From: Mucilaginibacter glaciei
Lineage (GTDB): Bacteria; Bacteroidota; Bacteroidia; Sphingobacteriales; Sphingobacteriaceae
Direction: 5' to 3'
Length of the DNA: 64,000 bases
Assembly: GCF_014773245.1 (NCBI RefSeq)
Contig: NZ_JACWMX010000003.1
Coordinates: 248,001-312,000 of the forward strand
Of this stretch, positions 34,379 to 42,461 are shown piece after piece. Numbering within the stretch: position 1 is the first letter of the stretch; every line of letters begins with the position of its first letter. The notes below the pieces were generated by a model. The model saw nothing but the letters and a program-made list of their open reading frames with translations. It made no database searches and was not told the origin of the DNA. Both the position numbers and the translations under genes were made by a program.

Positions 34379-35212
34379 TTAATAGCTGCGGATATCTACC
34401 CCGGCAAATAAGGATACACCTTTTAATACCAATACCTTATTGTGGTTAATGGCCGATGGGTTTTTGATGCGCTTATCATCAACGGCAGCAAATACTGCGG
34501 CCAGATCTGGCACTACCTGCCAGTTGACCGGCACAATTATTTTGGTGCCGCCAAATACCTGGGTAATATCGATCACCACCCGGCCATGAATATCGGCCTG
34601 GGTAAAATCAAGCTCTGTACCGCCAAATATATTGGTGATATCGCCACCACGAAAGTTTTTGGAGAAGATGGTTTTGTTAACCCCGCCAAATATGGCCGTA
34701 GCATTCAAAATATCGTCGTAAGAATGCGGGGGCACATTGGTGCTGCCGGGATTCAAAGGATCTACCGGTGGTACGTTTGCCGAGTCATAATCCGCATCAC
34801 CAAAGTTGGCCAAAGGCTTATCGGCAGGTGTTGCCTGGTATTTGCTGTCCCAGTAATCGCTGTTAACGGCGGCAGGGTTATGGTGCGAGCCTCTTTTAGA
34901 GATGATCCACAAGCCTAAACCGATGATTGCTACCGGCCAGACAAAGCCGCCCACGTTGTGCAGGTTCTCTGTCAGCATGAAAATACCGCCTAAGCCGATC
35001 AGCACAATGGCCGATGATTTTTGGAAGTTGCTGCGGGCACCGATCACCAGGCCCCAGAAAATTAGCCATAAAGGCCAAAGGTCGATAGAATCGGGGATGA
35101 TATCTATATCGAATTGCTTGAGCAGTAAGAAACAGCCTACTGCCAGTAATATGCCCCCGGCCATTACTTTGCCGCGAGGGGTTTTTGTTGCGTTATCTAT
35201 ATTGTTGAACAT
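34379..35212 (-). CDS. LiaF-like membrane protein (DUF5668 plus cell-wall-active antibiotic response C-terminal domain)
   Basis: 277 residues. Four short membrane helices at the N-terminus (about 17-32, 42-58, 66-82, 88-104), with the LWPLWLIFWGLVIGARSN motif of the LiaI/LiaF transmembrane family. A linker (about 108-165) follows, then a beta-helical C-terminal domain with repeated phi-F-GG turns: TAIFGGVNKTIFSKNFRGGD, NIFGGTELDFT, VFGGTKIIVP. In Firmicutes LiaF restrains the LiaSR two-component system under cell-wall stress. Its presence before a LytS/LytTR pair suggests the same kind of control here. It is the first gene of a five-gene operon with a strong promoter. Confidence 0.88.
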   Translation of the reverse strand: MFNNIDNATKTPRGKVMAGGILLAVGCFLLLKQFDIDIIPDSIDLWPLWLIFWGLVIGARSNFQKSSAIVLIGLGGIFMLTENLHNVGGFVWPVAIIGLGLWIISKRGSHHNPAAVNSDYWDSKYQATPADKPLANFGDADYDSANVPPVDPLNPGSTNVPPHSYDDILNATAIFGGVNKTIFSKNFRGGDITNIFGGTELDFTQADIHGRVVIDITQVFGGTKIIVPVNWQVVPDLAAVFAAVDDKRIKNPSAINHNKVLVLKGVSLFAGVDIRSY

Positions 35213-35237
35213 GGTATGTTTTAATTTTAATCTTGAC

Positions 35238-35268
35238 CAAAACTAATGTAAGAAAACACATATGCAAA
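35238..35268 (-). promoter_or_regulatory. Promoter of the LiaF-LytS-LytTR operon
   Basis: Minus strand: TTTG (35265-35268), 19-base spacer, tagttttg (35238-35245). This is a full match to the Bacteroidetes consensus. The ATG lies 26 bases downstream. A second octamer taggtttg overlaps the -33 region. Confidence 0.7.
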
Positions 35269-35381
35269 CCTATAATTGGTAATACATTTAAAGAAGTCGG
35301 TAAGGGTGGGGGAATTGTCGGTGAAAAGAGTGAAGAATATAGTTTAGGGATTTTCTATATTTAAAAACCTAAATTATTGTA

Positions 35382-36521
35382 ATGGAAAAAGAGTATAAGA
35401 TTAGCGTTCTATATAAGATTGTGTATGGGATATTTATAACCATAATATTTGGTTTTGCGGTGTTCCTAACAAGCGAGGGTCTGAAAAAACATCATTCAAC
35501 ATCTAACTATATAAGTGGTGTTTTAGCTTTCGTTATAGGTGCTGTTTGGACACTATACCTAAAAATGAAGAGAGTTATAATAGCAGAAGATGCTGTAGAG
35601 GTGATAAGCTTATTTGGAAGCTGCAAGGTGTATGCCGATGGTATAAAAGGCTTTAGAGTCATGGATAAACTTTTAATCATTTATTTGATTAACGGCGAGA
35701 GAAAGAAATTGCGGATATATGGACCGCAACTCATGGACAAGAGCGAAGAAATGATAGCTCAACTAAGTAATTTGTGCCCAGATTTAGATACTGTAGAATA
35801 TCAACAAGAAATGGGACTTATCTTAAACGATAATGCTTTAGGCTATTCTGAAAATGAACGCAATGAAAAGCTTGAAAGCGCGAAGAGAAAAGCCCTGATA
35901 TTTAATATCGGCGGTGGTGTTTTATTTGTTGGTTGTTTTTTTAGAAATTACGGTTTTATAGTTTGTTTGATGACTTTTTTTTACCCTTTAATAGGGATAT
36001 TCTTAATTATTTCCGGTAAAGGGTTGATCAAATTTTTTACAAAGAATAATAGTCCCTTACCATCGGTATATGTTGGCATGTATATCCCAAGCATGGTATT
36101 GTTGATCGTCACCATAATTGATTATCATATCATTAACCACAGCGATGTTTGGGTTCCCTTTTTATTGATAAGCTCGGTTTTAATAATTGTGATAAGTATT
36201 AAAGGCATCACTAAAAAAGGTGGAGCAGCGCAATTTGTTATTCTACTGGTTATTGCCTTGTTTTATGGATATGGTAGTACGCTGATGATCAATTGTGGTT
36301 TTGATCAATCTGCACCCCAAATATTTGATGCAACAGTTGTAGACAAGTATAAAACTAAGGATGTGCCTTACGTTAAAATAAGTGATTGGGGGAGTTACAA
36401 AGAATCGGGCGAAATCAAAATTCTAAATAGCTTTTATGAACAGGTGCAAATTGGCTCAACAATAAAGGTCAATTCAAAAAGGGGGGGCCTTAATATCCCT
36501 TGGTATTACATCCCCCAATAA
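35382..36521 (+). CDS. Multi-pass membrane protein, unknown, A+T rich
   Basis: 379 residues. Two helices at the start (about 15-35 and 42-60) are followed by a PH-like soluble strand region (RVIIAEDAVEVISLFGSCKV, IKGFRVMDKLLIIYLINGER). Then come about six more helices between 170 and 300, and a soluble tail (DATVVDKYKTKDVPYVKISD) that may form a small beta domain. No family is recognised. The gene is visibly poorer in G+C than its neighbours, and its stop codon directly abuts the stop codon of the convergent aguA. Horizontal gain is possible. Confidence 0.7.
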   Translation: MEKEYKISVLYKIVYGIFITIIFGFAVFLTSEGLKKHHSTSNYISGVLAFVIGAVWTLYLKMKRVIIAEDAVEVISLFGSCKVYADGIKGFRVMDKLLIIYLINGERKKLRIYGPQLMDKSEEMIAQLSNLCPDLDTVEYQQEMGLILNDNALGYSENERNEKLESAKRKALIFNIGGGVLFVGCFFRNYGFIVCLMTFFYPLIGIFLIISGKGLIKFFTKNNSPLPSVYVGMYIPSMVLLIVTIIDYHIINHSDVWVPFLLISSVLIIVISIKGITKKGGAAQFVILLVIALFYGYGSTLMINCGFDQSAPQIFDATVVDKYKTKDVPYVKISDWGSYKESGEIKILNSFYEQVQIGSTIKVNSKRGGLNIPWYYIPQ

Positions 36522-37562
36522 CTACACCGCCGGTTCCTGCTGGCTCAGGCAGTGAAAACTCCCCAGTCCCCAGATAATATCCGTTGAATCGATGCCGACT
36601 ACCTTCCTGTCGGGGAAACAATCCTGGATAATGTCTAAAGCTTTATCGTCATGATGTGAGCGGAAGGTAGGTACAACCACTGCCGCGTTTCCAATGTAAA
36701 AGTTAGCGTATGATGCCGGCAGCCGCTGATCTTCATAGACCACCGGCTCGGGCATAGGTAATTCCACAATATTCAATTGCTTTCCGTTAAGCAGGCGCAT
36801 GGTTTTTAAGGTTTGCAGGTTCTCTTGCAGGATGTGGTAGTTTTCGTCGTTCTTATTTTGCTCTACTACGGTCAAAACCGTATCGGTGTTTACAAAGCGG
36901 GTAATATCATCTATATGGCCGTCGGTATCGTCGCCGATGATGCCATCGCCCAGCCAAAGCACCTGTTCCACACCGTAGTAATTTTGCAGGTACCCTTCTA
37001 TTTGCTGCTGGTTTAAATGCGGGTTGCGGTTTTTGTTGAGCAGGCAGGCAGTAGTGGTTAGCAAGGTGCCTGCGCCATTAAAATCAACAGAGCCGCCTTC
37101 CATCACAATACCCGGATAGTAAACCGGCAAGCCCAAGTGTTCGCCTATTTTAGTAGGGATCACATCGTCCAGATCATACGGAGGATATTTATCCCCCCAG
37201 GCATTATACCCCCAATCGACAATTACTTTTTCTTTAGTTTCATAATTCACCAAAAACGCGGGGCCGTGATCGCGGCACCAGGCATCGTTGGTTGGGAAAT
37301 GATAAAATTCAATTTTTTTAAGGTCCACCCCGGCGGCTAACAATTGTTGTTTGGCAAATACTTCCATCTGTTCACCGGCAACGTTTATGCGCACCAGCTG
37401 ACCTTCGGACACTATTTTTATAAACTCACAATATCTGGGATAGATAAGCGGGAGTTTTCCCGGCCATGATGCCTCTTTATGCGGCCAGCTTAACCACATA
37501 GCGGTTTGTTTAGCCCATTCGGCAGGAAAATGAAATCCGGTTGGTATGTTGATAGTGTTCAT
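36522..37562 (-). CDS. aguA: Agmatine deiminase
   Basis: 346 residues. Converts agmatine to N-carbamoylputrescine plus ammonia. The PPAD-family active site is complete: the start FHFPAEWAKQTAMWLSWPH, NDAWCRDHGPAFLV, MEGGSVDFNG, GDDTDGHIDDITRF with the catalytic His, and the nucleophile C338 in GSFHCLSQQEP. Length is standard. It lies upstream of nothing on its own strand; aguB precedes it by 229 bases with a palindromic element between. Together they make putrescine from agmatine. Confidence 0.97.
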   Translation of the reverse strand: MNTINIPTGFHFPAEWAKQTAMWLSWPHKEASWPGKLPLIYPRYCEFIKIVSEGQLVRINVAGEQMEVFAKQQLLAAGVDLKKIEFYHFPTNDAWCRDHGPAFLVNYETKEKVIVDWGYNAWGDKYPPYDLDDVIPTKIGEHLGLPVYYPGIVMEGGSVDFNGAGTLLTTTACLLNKNRNPHLNQQQIEGYLQNYYGVEQVLWLGDGIIGDDTDGHIDDITRFVNTDTVLTVVEQNKNDENYHILQENLQTLKTMRLLNGKQLNIVELPMPEPVVYEDQRLPASYANFYIGNAAVVVPTFRSHHDDKALDIIQDCFPDRKVVGIDSTDIIWGLGSFHCLSQQEPAV

Positions 37563-37698
37563 TATGGGGTTTTATCTAAACCGTTATGGCTAGGTACAAA
37601 GTAATTCCAAACATACAGAGCGGATCTGCGTATCGGGGATTGCCTCTTACCACGCAATGACGGGGTTGGTCGGTCTTTTTATTATTTATAAACTACCA

Positions 37699-37783
37699 TG
37701 TCATTGCAAGGAGCGGAACGACTTGGCAATCTCATAGCTATGCAGATATGCTGAGATTGCCGCGCTATCGCTCGCAATGACAT
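37699..37783. repeat. Palindromic element, tgtcattgcga family, copy 4
   Basis: 85 bp, inverted ends tgtcattgcaag / ctcgcaatgaca and inner ggcaatctca / tgagattgcc. A half copy (attgcc...cgcaatgac, about 37638-37661) precedes it. It separates aguB from aguA on the same strand. Confidence 0.85.
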
Positions 37784-37791
37784 AGGTTAAG

Positions 37792-38661
37792 TTAATCGCC
37801 ATCTATTAAACGCTTCGTTATCGGTTGATATGAATCGATACGACGATCCCTCAAAAACGGCCAGTGGCTGCGGTAGTAATCTGATTTATCAAGATCCAGC
37901 TCCATTACTACAATCTCTTCCTGATCGGGCGTGGTTTGGTGCATTAAAGCGCCGAACGGATTGGCAAAGAATGATCCTCCCCAAAATTTAACGCCGGCCT
38001 CTTCACCTACACGATTTACGCTAACCACGTAAACGCCGTTAGCCACCGCGTGCGAGCGTTGGATTGTTTGCCAGGCATTGTATTGCTCTATGTTGGTAGC
38101 CTCGTCCTGCGTGGTTGCCCAGCCAATGGCGGTTGGGTAAAACAAGATCTCGGCACCCATTAAGGCCGTGATGCGTGCAGCTTCCGGGTACCACTGGTCC
38201 CAGCAGATCAACACGCCTATAGTGGCGAATTTAGTTTTGAAAACCTTGTAGCCCAGGTCGCCGGGGGTAAAGTAAAATTTCTCGTAAAAACCGGGATCAT
38301 CGGGGATGTGCATTTTGCGGTATTTACCCAAGTATTGGCCGTCGGCATCTAAAACGGCGGTAGTATTATGGTAAACACCCTGTGCCCGTTTCTCAAACAG
38401 GGAGGCAATGATCACTACGCCCAATTCACCCGCAACAGCCGATAAAGCATTGGTAGATGGGCCGGGGATAGACTCTGCCAGTGCGAAATTGTCGTAATCC
38501 TCTACATCGCAAAAGTATAACGATGTAAAAAGCTCCTGAAGGCAAACAATCTGCGCGCCTTTTGCTGCAGCCTCACGTACCTTTACAATAGCCTTATCCA
38601 GGTTTTCCTGTTTGTTTGCGGTGCAAGTCATTTGCACAATACCTACTTGTACTTTAGCCAT
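37792..38661 (-). CDS. aguB: N-carbamoylputrescine amidase
   Basis: 289 residues. Nitrilase-superfamily enzyme that hydrolyses N-carbamoylputrescine to putrescine, ammonia and CO2. Catalytic triad: E43 in CLQELFTSLYF, K116 in GKYRKMHIPDD and C153 in VLICWDQWYPEAAR. The sequence DDPGFYEKFYFTPGD is typical of this subfamily. It works with aguA 229 bases downstream. A TAnnTTTG element lies just before the ATG. Confidence 0.97.
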   Translation of the reverse strand: MAKVQVGIVQMTCTANKQENLDKAIVKVREAAAKGAQIVCLQELFTSLYFCDVEDYDNFALAESIPGPSTNALSAVAGELGVVIIASLFEKRAQGVYHNTTAVLDADGQYLGKYRKMHIPDDPGFYEKFYFTPGDLGYKVFKTKFATIGVLICWDQWYPEAARITALMGAEILFYPTAIGWATTQDEATNIEQYNAWQTIQRSHAVANGVYVVSVNRVGEEAGVKFWGGSFFANPFGALMHQTTPDQEEIVVMELDLDKSDYYRSHWPFLRDRRIDSYQPITKRLIDGD

Positions 38662-38665
38662 GGCG

Positions 38666-38673
38666 CAAAGTTA
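38666..38673 (-). promoter_or_regulatory. -7 element before aguB
   Basis: Minus-strand taactttg fits TAnnTTTG and ends 4 bases before the ATG, so the transcript would be nearly leaderless. No -33 TTG at the usual distance. Confidence 0.4.
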
Positions 38674-38801
38674 GCAATTATTGAAATATCGGATTGTAGA
38701 TTTTAGGATTTAATGACATGGTTACATGATGATGATTAGCCCGTAACTGTTAAAAACTGTGAAATAGACAGGAACAAAAACAGGGTAATCTAAAAAAAGC
38801 A

Positions 38802-38809
38802 TAGCTTTG
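38802..38809 (+). promoter_or_regulatory. -7 element before the flippase-like gene
   Basis: tagctttg fits TAnnTTTG and ends 7 bases before the ATG at 38817. No -33 TTG at the usual distance. Confidence 0.4.
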
Positions 38810-38816
38810 CACCTGA

Positions 38817-39788
38817 ATGAAAAACATGGCACAAATAGAGGAAGACGAAGCGGAGCAGCTTGTAAAACCCAAAACCTGGAAAGACAGGGTGTGGAGCATA
38901 ACTAAAGTGCTGCTTAAATTCGGGGTTACCTCGGTTTTATTATACTTTGTTTTTCGTAAAGTTGATTTTCAGCAGGTAAAATACCGGCTAATCCATGCTA
39001 ATTACTGGTGGATGCTGGCTGCGCTGGTGAGTTTTTTTGTATCTATTGTAATATCGTCCTGGCGGTTATCCAGTTTTTTCAAGTCAATCCAGTTGAAGTT
39101 AGATGCCCGATTCAACTTCCGGCTTTACCTGCTGGGTTTGTTCTATAATTTCCTGCTCCCGGGCGGGATAGGCGGCGATGGTTACAAGATATATCTGCTG
39201 AATAAAACGTATAAACTGCCTGCTAAAAAGGTTTTCTGGGCTATCATGTTTGATAGGTTGAGCGGCCTTTGGGCCATCGGGTTAATCATTGTGGCCCTTA
39301 TCTTTCTGATCCCGCAGATAGATATCCATATCGGCATACCTTTAGGTATTTTCATCGGTGGTTCTATTATTTACTATTTCGTGGCTTATAAGTTCTTCAG
39401 AGAATACACCCGGTACTTTTTCGCGGCGCATGCCAAGGCAGTTGTGGTACAAACCTTACAGGTATCGGCCATTGTGTTTATTTTATTAGGACAAGATTTT
39501 ACCGGCAAGTTTTCGCCCTACCTGCTTTCATTCCTTATTTCGGCATTGGCTACGGTTATCCCCATCAGTATTGGTGGTGCGGGCGTGCGGGAGACAGTTT
39601 TTACCTGGCTTAGCCGCTTCTTTCCAATGGAAAAAAGCCTTACCGTTTTCTTACCGGGTACCTTTTATCTCATCTCCATATTAGTGGCGCTACTGGGCGT
39701 TTATTATGTACTTCGCCCCAGCCGTTTAGAGGATGGGTTATCTAAAGCCGAAGTAAATTTGGAAATTGGCAATGATAAAGATATTTAA
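38817..39788 (+). CDS. Flippase-like membrane protein (UPF0104/LPG synthase TM family)
   Basis: 323 residues with about eight membrane helices (from about 30 to 300). A family motif is present in LYLLGLFYNFLLPGGIGGDG and YKIYLLNKT, plus the late glycine motif PISIGGAGVRE, the counterpart of PGGSGFAE in the fragment at the window start. A charged cytoplasmic N-terminus (about 20 residues) precedes the first helix. These proteins are thought to move or anchor lipids or lipid-linked products; the substrate is unknown. It stands alone between aguB and the aromatic hydroxylase gene. Confidence 0.88.
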   Translation: MKNMAQIEEDEAEQLVKPKTWKDRVWSITKVLLKFGVTSVLLYFVFRKVDFQQVKYRLIHANYWWMLAALVSFFVSIVISSWRLSSFFKSIQLKLDARFNFRLYLLGLFYNFLLPGGIGGDGYKIYLLNKTYKLPAKKVFWAIMFDRLSGLWAIGLIIVALIFLIPQIDIHIGIPLGIFIGGSIIYYFVAYKFFREYTRYFFAAHAKAVVVQTLQVSAIVFILLGQDFTGKFSPYLLSFLISALATVIPISIGGAGVRETVFTWLSRFFPMEKSLTVFLPGTFYLISILVALLGVYYVLRPSRLEDGLSKAEVNLEIGNDKDI

Positions 39789-39914
39789 TTTGTCAGCCTA
39801 TTTTTAACTCCCAATAAAGCACGTTGTTTTGTCATTTTATCGGTTAAAAGCTTGATTTAGTTAAACCATAATCCATAGTTTTACGTTTTCTAAATAAAAC
39901 CTAAGAGCTACGGC

Positions 39915-41675
39915 ATGAGCGATTTTAATGATTTTAATAACCCGCAGGTTGCGGCATTGCCCCGCCATTTAAAGCAGTTTATAGTAAACCAGCATTACGA
40001 ACATTATACCCCGGTAGATCATGCGGTGTGGCGATACGTAATGCGCCAGAACTACAGTTACCTGAAAGATGTTGCCTACTATCCTTACATACCCGGACTA
40101 CAAAAAGCAGGGCTGACTATTGAAAAAATCCCCGATCTGCAGGATATGAATAACGCGCTGGCCAAAATTGGCTGGGGTGCGGTTACGGTAGATGGTTTTA
40201 TACCGCCCGCCGCCTTTATGGAATACCAGGCTTATAAAGTGCTGGTAATTGCAGCCGACATCCGGCAGTTAAAACATATTGAATACACACCCGCGCCGGA
40301 TATCATCCATGAGTCGGCCGGGCATGCACCCATTATTGCCGATAAAGATTACCACGAATACCTGAGCTATTTTGGGTCGATAGGAGCTAAGGCGATGTTC
40401 AGCGCGCAGGATTTTGAGTTGTATGAAGCTATTAGGGCCTTATCGATATTAAAAGAAATGCCCGATGCCGACGAAGCTGAAATTAAGAAAGCTGATGAGT
40501 TGGTAGCTCATCGCCAGGATCACATGGGCGAACCTTCAGAAATGGCCCTCCTAAGCCGTCTGCACTGGTGGACGGTAGAGTACGGGCTGATCGGCACTTT
40601 AGCAGAGTCAAAGATTTACGGAGCAGGTTTGTTGTCGTCTATCGGCGAAAGTGCCAGCTGCATGATGGATGCGGTAAAGAAACTACCTTACACCATTGAT
40701 GCCCTTAACTATAGTTACGATATTACCAAAACGCAGCCGCAGCTATTTGTTACCCCAACCTTCCAAAACCTGATTAATGTTTTAGAAACTTTTGCCGATA
40801 CTATGTCGTTCCGCTGTGGCGGCGCTTACGGCTTGCAAAAGGCAATCGACAGTAAAAATACCTGCACCGCGGTTTACAGCTCGGGCTTGCAGGTGTCGGG
40901 TACCTTTACAGAGTTTGCCAGGGATGACGAAGAAGGAACAGTGTTTATTAAAACCACAGGGCCAACTGCTTTGGCTATTAATAATAAACAGCTGAAAGGT
41001 CACGGGAAGGATTACCATAAAGAAGGTTTTAGTTCGCCGGTGGGCCGATTAAAAGGATCTGATAAACCATTAGAAAACTTCTCAATTGAAGAACTAAAGT
41101 CTATTGGATTAGAACAAGGGAAAAAAGCTGATTTAGTATTTGAAAGCGGTATCACCGTATCGGGTAAGGTTAAAACGATTCATGCTGAAGGCGAGAAGAT
41201 CCAGCTTATTACATTCACCGATTGTACGGCAAAGGATAAAACCGGTAACATCGTGTTCGATCCCTTATGGGGAGTTTATGATATGGCTGTGGGTGAGAAG
41301 ATCACTTCGGTATATTGCGGTGCGGCAGATAAGGACGCATTCCTGGAGATCGCCTACAAATCAAACACAGGTACCTATCACGCCGAATACGATTACAAAA
41401 CCACGAAACTGCATAAGCTTTACCAGCAGGTACGCAACCGCAGGCATACCGGCGGCGACCTGGGGTTTTTAGGTAATGTTTGGATGATGCTGCAACGTTA
41501 CCATTATGATGATTGGCTGTGCGCATTGGAGATATTGGAATTATTGGAGCATGAAAGTGCTGAGCCGCAATTAGTTGAAGAAATCCGGAGATTTTTGGAA
41601 CGAAAAGCTGCTAATGAGACGGAGAACAGGAAACTGATTAACGATGGCTTGTACCTCATCAAACACCCGGTGTAG
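39915..41675 (+). CDS. Phenylalanine 4-hydroxylase with long C-terminal extension
   Basis: 586 residues. The N-terminal half (about 1-320) is the biopterin-dependent aromatic amino acid hydroxylase domain: the iron triad H132 and H137 in IIHESAGHAPII and E222 in HWWTVEYGLIG, with GWGAVTVDGFIPPAAFMEYQ before it. It turns phenylalanine into tyrosine. The second half is not part of the usual bacterial enzyme (about 270-300 residues). It has a beta-rich part with two similar segments (STPVYSSGLQ-like and FESGITVSGKVK) and a helical end (LQRYHYDDWLCALEILELLE). Long forms of this kind are, to my recollection, known in Bacteroidetes. It feeds the homogentisate genes at 25.7-29.6 kb. Confidence 0.9.
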   Translation: MSDFNDFNNPQVAALPRHLKQFIVNQHYEHYTPVDHAVWRYVMRQNYSYLKDVAYYPYIPGLQKAGLTIEKIPDLQDMNNALAKIGWGAVTVDGFIPPAAFMEYQAYKVLVIAADIRQLKHIEYTPAPDIIHESAGHAPIIADKDYHEYLSYFGSIGAKAMFSAQDFELYEAIRALSILKEMPDADEAEIKKADELVAHRQDHMGEPSEMALLSRLHWWTVEYGLIGTLAESKIYGAGLLSSIGESASCMMDAVKKLPYTIDALNYSYDITKTQPQLFVTPTFQNLINVLETFADTMSFRCGGAYGLQKAIDSKNTCTAVYSSGLQVSGTFTEFARDDEEGTVFIKTTGPTALAINNKQLKGHGKDYHKEGFSSPVGRLKGSDKPLENFSIEELKSIGLEQGKKADLVFESGITVSGKVKTIHAEGEKIQLITFTDCTAKDKTGNIVFDPLWGVYDMAVGEKITSVYCGAADKDAFLEIAYKSNTGTYHAEYDYKTTKLHKLYQQVRNRRHTGGDLGFLGNVWMMLQRYHYDDWLCALEILELLEHESAEPQLVEEIRRFLERKAANETENRKLINDGLYLIKHPV

Positions 41676-41681
41676 GAACAG

Positions 41682-41711
41682 TTGGTGGTTTGAGTACAAA
41701 TACTAAATTTG
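41682..41711 (+). promoter_or_regulatory. Promoter of the SDR gene at 41754
   Basis: TTG (41682-41684), 19-base spacer, taaatttg (41704-41711): full match to TTG-N19-TAnnTTTG. The ATG is 42 bases downstream. Confidence 0.65.
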
Positions 41712-41753
41712 CGATAACATTAAAATTCTCTCTTTAGGGGGTAAAGGGGCAAC

Positions 41754-42458
41754 ATGAACATTATTATTACAGGCGCAAGCAGCGGCGTTGGTTTTGAAGC
41801 TGTATTAGAATTGATCTTATCGGGCAAGCATAAGGTAATTGCACTGGCGCGCTCGCAGGATAAACTTGAACGCCTGCTGGAGATTGCCAAAGGCCTAAAC
41901 CCCGATTGCGAGATCTTTGCCATAGCATTCGATATCGTACATGATGATTACGCAGGACTGCAACAATTCATCGCCGCTAATTTTGACGGCCGGGTTGATG
42001 TGCTGGTCAATAACGCCGGGGTGTTGGTTAACAAGCCTTTTACCGAACTTTTAGAAACCGATTTTGTAGAGATGCTGCAAAGTAACTATATCGGCCATGT
42101 GCGCATTATTCAAAGCCTGCTGCAGTTTATGAGCGAGGGTTCACACATTCTCAATATAGGTAGTATGGGCGGCTACCAAGGTAGCGCCAAGTTTAACGGC
42201 CTGTTAGCTTACTCGGCAAGTAAAGCGGCCTTACACACGCTTACGGAGTGCCTGGCGCAAGAGTTGGTGGAGCAAGGCATCAAGGTAAATTGCCTGGCGT
42301 TAGGTTCGGCGCAAACAGAAATGTTGGAACGTGCGTTCCCGGGTTACGAATCGCCGGTTATGGCATTTGAAATGGGTAAATACATTGCCGATTTTGCCGT
42401 TACAGGGCATCGTTTTTTTAACGGAAAGGTGCTACCTGTGGCAATAAGTACGCCGTAA
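41754..42458 (+). CDS. Short-chain dehydrogenase/reductase
   Basis: 234 residues of the classical SDR type. NAD(P)-binding TGASSGVG (6-13), NNAGVLV (87-93), catalytic S137 in NIGSMGGYQ, Y153 and K157 in YSASK. The end KVLPVAISTP lacks the usual PGW sequence. The substrate cannot be predicted. The gene has its own promoter and ends 3 bases before the convergent antiporter gene. Confidence 0.9.
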   Translation: MNIIITGASSGVGFEAVLELILSGKHKVIALARSQDKLERLLEIAKGLNPDCEIFAIAFDIVHDDYAGLQQFIAANFDGRVDVLVNNAGVLVNKPFTELLETDFVEMLQSNYIGHVRIIQSLLQFMSEGSHILNIGSMGGYQGSAKFNGLLAYSASKAALHTLTECLAQELVEQGIKVNCLALGSAQTEMLERAFPGYESPVMAFEMGKYIADFAVTGHRFFNGKVLPVAISTP

Positions 42459-42461
42459 TGG

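Noticed and set aside
34442..34918. 158-codon plus-strand ORF opposite the LiaF-like gene
   Set aside because: It is the antisense shadow of a well-supported beta-repeat protein and shows no known domain.
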